Below, piece after piece: positions 39,901-46,183 of a stretch of 47,524 nucleotides of DNA. Position 1 is the first letter of the stretch. The number at the start of each line of letters is the position of its first letter. The DNA is from Oscillatoriaceae cyanobacterium M33_DOE_052. GTDB taxonomy: Bacteria; Cyanobacteriota; Cyanobacteriia; Cyanobacteriales; Laspinemataceae. The stretch is taken from contig DVDU01000299.1 of the NCBI GenBank assembly GCA_015296065.1, forward strand, positions 1 through 47,524. The letters run 5' to 3'. The translations under genes and the position numbers were made by a program. Under the pieces are notes generated by a model. The model did not search any database, was not told the DNA's origin, and saw only the letters and a list, made by a program, of their open reading frames with translations.

Positions 39901-39976
39901 TGGCGCAAACCTCGACCCCAGCGGGGTTTTTGGGATTTTGGCATCCGGGGTTTAGGCAGTAGTGATACTTGTGCAT
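36965..39976 (-). CDS. Zinc-ribbon/Ser-Thr kinase/VIT/vWA fusion with PEP-CTERM tail
   Basis: The 1003-residue fusion runs as follows. A zinc ribbon has C7, C12, C24 and C27. The Ser/Thr kinase has GQGGMGRTYLAVD at 44-56, K67, HRDIKPEN with D163, and DFG at 181-183. A hydrophobic segment spans about 298-323. A Pro-rich linker leads to a VIT domain (about 352-490, VVQSFANPYNLPLEAIYKFPLP) and a vWA domain (about 628-800, metal site DTSGS at 637-641). The PEP-CTERM-like tail is APEPS at 971-975, a hydrophobic helix, then WKKRQMSRKNR. The kinase should be cytoplasmic and VIT-vWA outside, with the tail available for exosortase. All kinase catalytic residues are intact. It probably heads a unit with the next gene. 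Confidence 0.9.
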   Translation of the reverse strand: MHKYHYCLNPGCQNPKNPAGVEVCASCGADLLIGDRYRAVKPIGQGGMGRTYLAVDASEGQKRCVIKQFFPQNGQNREKAAELFREEAQHLEELGHHPQIPQLLGYFEENGSQYLVQEYISGISLAAELINEGAFDEAKIRQLLNDLLPLLQFIHNHGVIHRDIKPENIIRSYKNRLVLVDFGAAKFTTATSLGKTGTVIGSAAYTAPEQVRGKAVFSSDLYSLAVTSIHLMTMVPPFDLFDNSRGVWIWREYLKAPVSKPLGQVLDKMLPSATGMRYESALTAFNDLQQSPGVGKIVLPKVGLLGGLLGTALAVTVVNNFLISPSRYVPPASPPTLQEPIAVAPVPQPTVAVPNIGGLYGQTEDGKEETFPLKHTEVSAKISGNVSRVEVVQSFANPYNLPLEAIYKFPLPDEAAVDDMEIRIGDRVIKANIKKREEAQQIYQQAKQQGQTAALLEQERPNIFTQSVANIRPGETIEIVIRYTDSLPFDSGDYEFVFPMVVGPRYIPGGANQAATNTALNPPIAISNMRSGSDINVTVEIDAGVPIWDIKSPSHQIQTQQIQTGNTTHPLTQVRLSDADTIPNKDLVLRYRVAGAKTESTVLTHADNRGGHFGVYLIPGLEYQTNEIVPKDIVFLMDTSGSQSGPPIAQSKALMQRFINGLNPLDTFTIIDFANSAQALSRKPLPNTAENRQKALNYIDRLDANGGTELLNGINTVMNFPPAPEGRLRSIVLLTDGLIGNDEEIIGMIQQNLKPGNRLYSFGVGSSVNRFLIDRLAEVGRGISYTVLDSEPIDEVTAKFFSQINNPVLTNIEVSWEGMGEAPEIYPLKAPDLFAEQPLVLFGRKQDRLSGNLKITGVAAGGKPYQKTYFLKFDENQGNSAIAQLWGRAKIKEMMTQMMGVGETQAGINAVTDIALSYRLMSKYTSFVAVSEEVRVNPNAPSITEKVPVPTTPSPTSQTTGSTGSSNVHAAPEPSFMLATLSFGAFLGWKKRQMSRKNRDTES

Positions 39977-40103
39977 GGTGTGGGCTCCCCAACAGTTCTT
40001 ATCTTTATTACACCGTGCCGCTATTTGAGTTCTCCACTGACTTCACCCGAGAACTCATCGACTTCTCATCGACTTTTCAGAACCTGTCACCCAGTCTCCT
40101 ACC

Positions 40104-40775
40104 CTACAGATTCGCAATTTGTTGGGAAAACCAGAAAGCCGCACTACCATTATTCCCCTGATTTAACTGCGCTAAAGTCTGCTCTATCAAAGAAATTGGC
40201 AAACCCGACAGCGCCACAGAATATTCACACTGCTGATATTTCCCATCTTCTTGCAACCGAAATGCCAGCACCCTTTCCCCCCTGATATCTAAAACCCAAT
40301 ATTCGGGAATTTCCAGAGCAGCATATAGCTCTTTTTTCTCATCTAAATCTGTGGCTATAGTAGTATCTGCCACTTCTGCCACTAAGTCAGGAATCCGCCA
40401 TTGAGTTAGATTAATCCGGCGCGGTTCTCCCTCTTGCCAGCGCGGAGAACCTTCACCGATATACAGCATTTTATCTGGCGATGCTGCTTGTCTCTTCGGC
40501 TTCTCCATGACACACCCGCCTAGCTCATCAAAACTTTGACCTTTCCGGGCGAACCAGATAAAAAAAAGCATCGTCAATAGGTTATTGAATCTGGCGTGGT
40601 TAATTCCTTCGTTACCCATATCTATCAAAAGGTATCCCTGATGGTAAAACAGTCTAGCTTGTTCCAAGGCGGGATTATCGCAACAAGCCAAATAATCTTT
40701 CCATGTGGCTGGTTGCCATTGTGGGAAAGGGGCATCAATTATAGGAGTGATGGCGGTGGTAGTTGAATTAGTCAT
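40104..40775 (-). CDS. Uma2-family (DUF820) restriction-endonuclease-like protein
   Basis: The 223-residue protein has the PD-(D/E)XK-like layout of the Uma2 family, hugely expanded in cyanobacteria. It shows SPDKMLYIGEG (about 108-118), IPDLVAEVADTTIATDLDEKKELYAALEIPEYWVLDI and a closing strand. The D...E-x-K type pattern (PDLVAEV plus the downstream Lys of DEKKELY) fits a nuclease core. Biological roles are poorly known. No transposon surrounds it. A partial near-duplicate of its coding sequence lies 1.5 kb away at 41767-41856. Confidence 0.9.
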   Translation of the reverse strand: MTNSTTTAITPIIDAPFPQWQPATWKDYLACCDNPALEQARLFYHQGYLLIDMGNEGINHARFNNLLTMLFFIWFARKGQSFDELGGCVMEKPKRQAASPDKMLYIGEGSPRWQEGEPRRINLTQWRIPDLVAEVADTTIATDLDEKKELYAALEIPEYWVLDIRGERVLAFRLQEDGKYQQCEYSVALSGLPISLIEQTLAQLNQGNNGSAAFWFSQQIANL

Positions 40776-40844
40776 AATGGATCAGTATGCTAAGATGATA
40801 TAAAATCTGGCCATGACTAGGTTGGGGCTTTAATGATTTAGCGG

Positions 40845-40958
40845 TCAGCCTCCAGAAACCAGGATTAATCTTATCGATGGTGAGATTATAGCATATTGTG
40901 GGCAATGGTCAACAAAAAAGACGATTTGATTAGCGGCATTGATCATGTCATTGCTCAT
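40845..40958 (-). pseudogene. Truncated partner of the DUF433 antitoxin
   Basis: A 37-residue frame whose ATG overlaps the stop codon of the DUF433 gene (ATGA), the classic arrangement of translationally coupled toxin-antitoxin genes. It contains QIVFFVDHCP, resembling the first strand and acidic residue of PIN-like DUF5615 toxins. The frame then closes, with no further domain before the Uma2 gene. I infer a decayed toxin gene. The alternative is that the overlap is chance. Confidence 0.45.
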
Positions 40959-41656
40959 GCTGCCAAGGCTAACTCGTAGCGAATTGCTTCTTCTATCTTC
41001 AGCCGATCGCATTCATAGTCACTGGCCAATTCATCAATAGATTCACCAGCGGCATACCGCTGGGCTAAAATTGCGGTAGGCACGCCGCTATCAACCACCG
41101 CTGGCTGTCCAAAAGATACAGACGGATCGATAACAATCCAGGTTGGTTCAGATGATTCATTGAACCTCGTAAATGGATATAATCTCGCCGCTAAGCCTTC
41201 CTCATCCCACTCAATTCGCTGCAAATAAACCTGCACAATTTCCGGGATGGCTAATTGTCCGTGACGAGACGCATTGACAAATTTGCCCAGATGTTCTACA
41301 AACAAATCTAGACCATCAGTATAGAGTTTTTGACTAGCCAGCGGATGCTCCATACTATACAAATCTTTAATATAATTAAGCCCTTGTCTAACTTGCACAA
41401 GCGGGACGTTATGCACTTTACGAATTGCATTAAGGACGTGCAGCTCAATTAAATTTGTAAAGGATAATAACCGCTCTTTGGGCTTAGGACGCTGAATCAC
41501 TGGCTCAAAAGGCTTTGCACCTCTCTTGGTTTGATACCGGGTGCCAAAAACCCAAGCCCGCAAAGTTGAAGCGGGTACACGCAAATAGCGGGCCACCTCA
41601 GAGGGACTGTAAGTGGCGACATGGCGAGGGTCTTGTCCTCCGTACAGTTCAAACAA
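40955..41656 (-). CDS. DUF433 domain protein with MerR-like N-terminus (antitoxin-type)
   Basis: The 233-residue protein has an N-terminal MerR-like helix-turn-helix (YSPSEVARYLRVPASTLRAWVFG) and a C-terminal DUF433 domain (VVDSGVPTAILAQRYAAGESIDELASDYECDRLKIEEAIRYEL). DUF433 proteins are usually VapB-type antitoxins paired with PIN-like DUF5615 toxins. The start is a TTG at 41656 supported by AGGAG nine bases upstream. The partner seems truncated (40845-40958), so this may be an orphan antitoxin. Confidence 0.85.
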   Translation of the reverse strand: MFELYGGQDPRHVATYSPSEVARYLRVPASTLRAWVFGTRYQTKRGAKPFEPVIQRPKPKERLLSFTNLIELHVLNAIRKVHNVPLVQVRQGLNYIKDLYSMEHPLASQKLYTDGLDLFVEHLGKFVNASRHGQLAIPEIVQVYLQRIEWDEEGLAARLYPFTRFNESSEPTWIVIDPSVSFGQPAVVDSGVPTAILAQRYAAGESIDELASDYECDRLKIEEAIRYELALAA

Positions 41657-41766
41657 CGGGTTAATCTCCTAGGTGAAGAAGGCAAATCAGCAGCTCACAA
41701 ATCTATTTTACCATGAAATCGTCGATCGCTATCACCCCCGACAGACAACCCGTCGGCGGTTTGCGC

Positions 41767-41856
41767 TTTCCCATCTTCTACCGAAACGCCAACACCCTTT
41801 CCCCCCTGATATCTAAAACCCAATATTCGGTAATTTCCAGAGCGGCATATAGTTTT
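41767..41856 (-). pseudogene. Partial duplicate of the Uma2 gene
   Basis: This stretch matches 40239-40336 inside the Uma2 gene almost base for base, with a four-base deletion and a handful of substitutions. It would encode the segment around ITEYWVLDIRGERVLAF. Nothing else of the gene is recognisable nearby. It runs up to the 3' end of the hydrolase gene. Confidence 0.85.
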
Positions 41857-41866
41857 TTAAGGAAAC

Positions 41867-43543
41867 CTAATGCAGCAGCCACCTTTCCCACCGCCGCCAC
41901 CAAGAAGAGCGACAACAGGCAACAATTACCCCGATCGGTAAAAACACCATCAGCGCTAACATCTGCAACACCATCAACCCATTTGTTGCCACTACCCCCA
42001 ACAAACCATCAGTAATTCGCTGATAAATTGCTCCTGCCAAAACTACCAGCAACATAGTTAATAAACCCAATTGCTTTTGGGAAATTTTCCCCATTTCCGT
42101 CAATTTCCAGTCCCGGCGCAGCCACCCCAAAGCTCGCCCGAACATCACCTGCAGTCCTGTCAGGGTGACTCCCGGCCAAATCAACTCTAACCACACCACA
42201 AACACCAGCAAAAAACTTGGTTCTAGTTCCAGAGTATGGGCGGGCAACAAATCCAGTTTGAGCTTTTGAACTAGATTATAAATGGTAAACAATGGCCATT
42301 GGAGCAGAAATTGCGGTAAATGGGTTAAATAAACCGGATGGCTCATAATTTCCCCCATACCGCATATTAAAACGGGCAAGAAAAACGCCCCCAAGCATAA
42401 GCAGCTATACAACAGAGCAACTCTTACAACTGCAGCCACTTGGAACGGGTGGCGCAAAGCGTAATTACTCACCAATTGCAAGCACCAAGCAAATATCAAC
42501 ATATTGCCAGCCCCGCGTATGGGACTGAGGTTATTGGCTCCCATTGACCACACTAAAAGCATCACTAAAGCGATTAGCCAGCTAACTGCATAGCGATAAA
42601 CTTGTCGCAATTGTGGAGTCAAATTTGCAGAATAAGTCGGACCGCGCAATCTTTCACCCAGTCGCAATAAAAGACAGGTTCCGCAAGCAAGACCGCCCGC
42701 AAAGGTCATCAATAATCCTAAGATTAATATAAAAAAAACTGGGGTTAAAAGAGATAAAGAAACGGGGTAAATACTGCTCCTCTGCTCCCCGGCTCCCCGG
42801 CTCCTCTGCTCCCCGGCTCCTCTGCTCCCCATCGCCCATTTAACCGCTGATTGAATTAAAAATGGGTCATAGGGGGCGGTAATATGGTCAGCGGTGGGGG
42901 AAACTACTAATTCGGCGGGATTATCACCCAGAGCGGCGCGGATTTCTGAGGCAGTGTTAAGCTGTTCGTAGGCACCGACGCCAAACCAAAAATCTGCTTT
43001 TTTGGGTAGTGCAGTTTCGGGAGTCATACTGATGACTAAAACTTGCCTGATTCTGGTATCTTGTTGGGCAAGTTGTTGGGCAACGGTGCCTCCGAGGGAA
43101 TGTCCGCCAATACCCACACGGTTAGGGTCGAACCTTTCGGGATGACTGAATGCGAAATTCACCACAGCTTGGGCGTCGTTGAGGGTACTAACCGCCAATT
43201 TTTCCTCTGATTTGGCTGCCAGAGGCAGAGGATAGGATTCCCCATAACCGCCAAAATCAAAAGTAATGGCAGCAATCCCGTTTCTGGCCAATTCTACGGC
43301 TAAAGGTGCCATCACTTCTTTACTAGAATTCACCCCGTGGCACAACACGATCGCTGGATAGGGAGAATTCCCGGTTTTGGGAGGATAAATCCGGGCAACT
43401 AACTGCCTTTGGTTGTCCAGAAGAATAGCCAAAGGTTCGCTTTGGATGCGAGGATTGAAAGTGGCAGTCAGCCATAAACCCACTCCTAGTAAGATTAAGC
43501 TGAGAACTAGGTTAATTGGTCGCCAATATAGGCGAAAATTCAT
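41867..43543 (-). CDS. Alpha/beta hydrolase fused to a multipass membrane domain
   Basis: The 558-residue protein from ATG 43543 starts with a transmembrane segment (about 9-27) and an alpha/beta hydrolase domain (about 35-235). That domain has LCHGVNSSKE (oxyanion region), the nucleophile elbow GIGGHSLGG with S149, and a candidate histidine at 220 (TADHITAP). A membrane region with about seven hydrophobic segments (262-550) follows. The substrate is unknown; the catalytic domain should face the periplasm if the first segment is a signal anchor. Residues about 240-257 (GSRGAGEQRSRGAGEQRS) come from an in-frame repeat (42775-42831), exactly at the domain junction. An upstream in-frame ATG (43609) gives a less likely N-terminus. 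Confidence 0.85.
   Translation of the reverse strand: MNFRLYWRPINLVLSLILLGVGLWLTATFNPRIQSEPLAILLDNQRQLVARIYPPKTGNSPYPAIVLCHGVNSSKEVMAPLAVELARNGIAAITFDFGGYGESYPLPLAAKSEEKLAVSTLNDAQAVVNFAFSHPERFDPNRVGIGGHSLGGTVAQQLAQQDTRIRQVLVISMTPETALPKKADFWFGVGAYEQLNTASEIRAALGDNPAELVVSPTADHITAPYDPFLIQSAVKWAMGSRGAGEQRSRGAGEQRSSIYPVSLSLLTPVFFILILGLLMTFAGGLACGTCLLLRLGERLRGPTYSANLTPQLRQVYRYAVSWLIALVMLLVWSMGANNLSPIRGAGNMLIFAWCLQLVSNYALRHPFQVAAVVRVALLYSCLCLGAFFLPVLICGMGEIMSHPVYLTHLPQFLLQWPLFTIYNLVQKLKLDLLPAHTLELEPSFLLVFVVWLELIWPGVTLTGLQVMFGRALGWLRRDWKLTEMGKISQKQLGLLTMLLVVLAGAIYQRITDGLLGVVATNGLMVLQMLALMVFLPIGVIVACCRSSWWRRWERWLLH
42775..42831. repeat. CCGGCTCCTCTGCTCC repeats, in-frame
   Basis: About three tandem copies of a GC-rich unit (CTGCTCCCCGGCTCC) lie within the hydrolase gene and encode a hydrophilic linker between its catalytic and membrane domains. 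Confidence 0.85.
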
Positions 43544-43607
43544 AAATTGTACCCTCCCCGGTCTCTTTAGTCTGTAGTTACACGGCACTGCTTTGTCCTT
43601 TAAAGGC

Positions 43608-43630
43608 ACCAGAAACCTGGTTTCTTGCGG
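43608..43630. repeat. AGAAACC-TGGTTTCT palindrome
   Basis: CCAGAAACCTGGTTTCTTGC upstream of the hydrolase gene. Similar AGAAACC-type stretches recur at 40853-40862 and 45198-45207, so it is a short dispersed palindrome. Confidence 0.5.
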
Positions 43631-43701
43631 AGAATCTCCGTTTAGGTACGAGTTCCGTTTCTATCCCCCGGTTTCTCTAGAGACTACCAAACTGGTAAAT
43701 T

Positions 43702-45009
43702 TCAATTATCCCCATTAATAGGTGTAACCGAAGAACTACTTTCACCGACTACCTGCAAACTTTGCTCTGCCACTACTTGACCATCTAAAGAAAATTTAAA
43801 CTTCCATTCCCCTGGTTGCACTTCTTTGGGATTATTGAAATCATACCAGCACCAAGCCTGGGAATTTTTAGCCGATGGTTCCAGGGTGGATTCTCCCATC
43901 CCGACTAATGCTCCTACGCCATCGAACAACTGACACATTCCTTGATGGGCGCCTGCTTTAGCTTCACCCAAGGTGACACCAAAATAAACTCTTTTTTGCT
44001 TCATGTCAATAGTGCTGATATTTTCTGGTGACTCAGGATTGGTCGTGATAATCACCAGATCTGCTCCTTTAGGTGTGAGTGCTGCATTAGCTAGCTCCCA
44101 TGCGGGTTTGATGAATTTGAAAAACACTCCCCCAGCCACAGCGGCGGTAACTGCCAATCCCACAGAAGTGGGAACTACCCATTTGGGCATTTCAAAAGGT
44201 CGTAATACCTCTAGAGGAATTAAGGCTTTTAAGGCGGCTTCGGCATTAGCATAGCGGTCTTTGTAGTTGGGCTCTACCATTTTTTGCAGCCAGGAGATAA
44301 AGTCATGGCTCAGGTGAGGAACCCGGTGTTTAAACTTAATTTTTCCTTCATCATCCATCAAGGTGCTAATTTCCAGAGATGGGGTTTTGGTCAACAAACA
44401 AATTAGGGTCGCGCCGAGACTGTATAAGTCCGAGGCGACGGTGAGTTGGCGGTTAAACATTTGCTCTGGTGGCATAAATCCCAGAGTGCCTTTGACGACG
44501 CTGCTCACGGTAACTTCTCCGCCACCAGTGCGCGCAAAGCCAAAATCTACTAGGTAAACGTTCAGTCGCTCATCAACTAAGATATTTTCTGGTTTTAAAT
44601 CTCGGTGAATTATGGGAGGGATGCGACTTTGCAGATATTTGAGGATTTCCAGCACTGACATGGCAATTTGTTTGACTTGCTGGGGCGTCCAATTGTGGCG
44701 ATGGTTTAAGGATGGGGCGTTTTTGTATTCCTGCACCATGCAGAAACCGCCGGGAGTGGGGAAGGAATCTAAGTAGCGGGGGATGCTGAAATGATCGAGG
44801 TTTTGCAAGACTTTGATTTCTTGCTCGCAGGCGGTGTATTCTGTCCAGTCAGCTCCGGTGCGATCGAACTGAAATTGCTTCACCACTACGGGACGCTGGG
44901 TGTTGATGGCGGTGGCGAGATAGGTGATGCGACCGCCAGCGCGGTTATGTCCGAGTTCTTCGTTGACTTCATAGCCGTGGTTTGTGAAGTTGGGAAAGTT
45001 GTTAGTCAT
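43702..45009 (-). CDS. Membrane Ser/Thr protein kinase with extracytoplasmic Ig-like domain
   Basis: The protein has 435 residues. The kinase domain occupies about 13-270, with a variant glycine loop (ELGHNRAGGRITYLA), K44, IIHRDLKPEN with D137 and DFG at 155-157. One transmembrane segment (about 276-300, VPTSVGLAVTAAVAGGVFFKF) follows. A C-terminal domain of about 120 residues (GADLVIITTNPESPEN through QPGEWKFKFSLDGQVVAEQSLQVV) reads like an Ig-like beta sandwich and may sense an external ligand. Catalytic residues look intact. The gene runs in the same direction as the partial kinase at 46184. The final GDN plus TGA resembles stop codons donated by heptamer arrays elsewhere, though no array is present. 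Confidence 0.9.
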   Translation of the reverse strand: MTNNFPNFTNHGYEVNEELGHNRAGGRITYLATAINTQRPVVVKQFQFDRTGADWTEYTACEQEIKVLQNLDHFSIPRYLDSFPTPGGFCMVQEYKNAPSLNHRHNWTPQQVKQIAMSVLEILKYLQSRIPPIIHRDLKPENILVDERLNVYLVDFGFARTGGGEVTVSSVVKGTLGFMPPEQMFNRQLTVASDLYSLGATLICLLTKTPSLEISTLMDDEGKIKFKHRVPHLSHDFISWLQKMVEPNYKDRYANAEAALKALIPLEVLRPFEMPKWVVPTSVGLAVTAAVAGGVFFKFIKPAWELANAALTPKGADLVIITTNPESPENISTIDMKQKRVYFGVTLGEAKAGAHQGMCQLFDGVGALVGMGESTLEPSAKNSQAWCWYDFNNPKEVQPGEWKFKFSLDGQVVAEQSLQVVGESSSSVTPINGDN

Positions 45010-45459
45010 AATTTTAGGTGGGTAGGGTGATGGTTGGATGACGTAAGTTAACGACGGTTTAATGATAGACAGTTGATTTTTGGACTATTTGGTAACAATT
45101 CCCCTAAAGCCACTGGTTATATGACCGGCACCTGCTCCTAGAAACGCACCGATAATCCGCCGTGTCCCTCCCAACCAGGGATTTCTTGACCCAGAAACCC
45201 GGAGCCAAGATGCTCCGATAATGGTGTGGGGGGTTGATTTGGCTGTTAATCATCATTATATCTGGTTTGGATTTACGTACGAATGGCAGTTGTTTGAGAT
45301 GTCATCGATTTATCATCGAGTTCTCATCGACTTGGGCGGCTGCTGAGACCGGACCCCCGCAACCAGAACGGTCAAACATAATCATTTCTCAAAGAAGTCA
45401 ATGCCGTTCTCGGGTGGGGATATGGTTCAATAAAATTATCCCCCAGCTTAGAGGTGTTT
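45010..45459. other. Intergenic region between divergent kinase and pilin-like genes
   Basis: About 450 bases with the presumed promoters of both genes and no supportable ORF. It contains an AGAAACCCGG-type repeat half near 45198. No tRNA or strong terminator is visible. Confidence 0.45.
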
Positions 45460-46083
45460 ATGTCTCATTTTGAGAAATTTTCCGATAAGTGGCTTTTTGA
45501 GCGCACCCCCTTGCGTTTTTTCCTCTACTGTCTAGCCGCAGTTTCTGTATTTTTACCGACTTACATCTGTCATTCTAAACGGCCATTAGCCACAGGACTG
45601 CCCAGCTTGTTGAGCTGCGCATGCGGAAACAAAGGAAGGGATGTAGAGGCCAGAAACAATATAGGTGCCCTAAACCGTGCCCAGCAAGCATATTATCTGG
45701 AACAGGCAAAATTTGGTAATACTATGGCTGACCTTGGTATGGGTATTCAAACGGAAACCACTAATTACCACTATCGCATCCTCCAGCCAATGGCGCCGGT
45801 TTTCGAGTGGAAACAACCTCAAAAACCAGCCAATTGGGTGATGACAATAGGTCAGGCTAAAGACAGAAAAGACCAAATCAAGATAAAAAGTTATGTAAGT
45901 TATGTATATACGACCACAATCAAATCACCATCTGGCGCCGAGGAAGTGACGACAGGAGCGCTGCTGTGCGAGCAAAAAGAGCTGAAGCAGAAAGTTACAC
46001 CAACCTGGCTACCGGCGACTATGCCAGCTATGATAGATGGCCAAATGCAATGTCCAGCCAATTACCAAGAGTTGGGTAAGTGA
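45460..46083 (+). CDS. Type IV pilin-like protein lacking a prepilin signal
   Basis: The 207-residue protein from ATG 45460 follows GAGG at 45451-45454. From about residue 47 it reads like cyanobacterial type IV pilins (LPSLLSCACGNKGRDVEARNNIGALNRAQQAYYLEQAKFGNTM), followed by a pilin-like globular domain with cysteines near the C-terminus. The usual prepilin cleavage site and GFTLIEL helix are missing. Instead there is a different hydrophobic segment (about residues 18-36, FFLYCLAAVSVFLPTY). It could be secreted or membrane-tethered but is unlikely to be processed by prepilin peptidase. Function unknown; an N-terminal replacement is the best explanation. Confidence 0.75.
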   Translation: MSHFEKFSDKWLFERTPLRFFLYCLAAVSVFLPTYICHSKRPLATGLPSLLSCACGNKGRDVEARNNIGALNRAQQAYYLEQAKFGNTMADLGMGIQTETTNYHYRILQPMAPVFEWKQPQKPANWVMTIGQAKDRKDQIKIKSYVSYVYTTTIKSPSGAEEVTTGALLCEQKELKQKVTPTWLPATMPAMIDGQMQCPANYQELGK

Positions 46084-46183
46084 AAGACATGATACCCCTG
46101 TTTTCTGTACCTTCAAAGAGAGGTCAAATGGAGAAGTATGGCGGAAAGTAAAAATGGGGAAATTTGATAGCTTTTGAACAAGA

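Noticed and set aside
44253-44277. Copy of the TAGTTGGGCT repeat inside the kinase gene at 43702
   Set aside because: The encoded VEPNYKDRY fits the normal end of this kinase family, and only about ten bases match, so it is probably coincidence.
36965-45009. Known TerY-type or vWA-MoxR ternary conflict system
   Set aside because: Those need a separate PP2C phosphatase or MoxR ATPase. Here the vWA domains are joined to VIT and PEP-CTERM segments and no phosphatase or MoxR gene is present.
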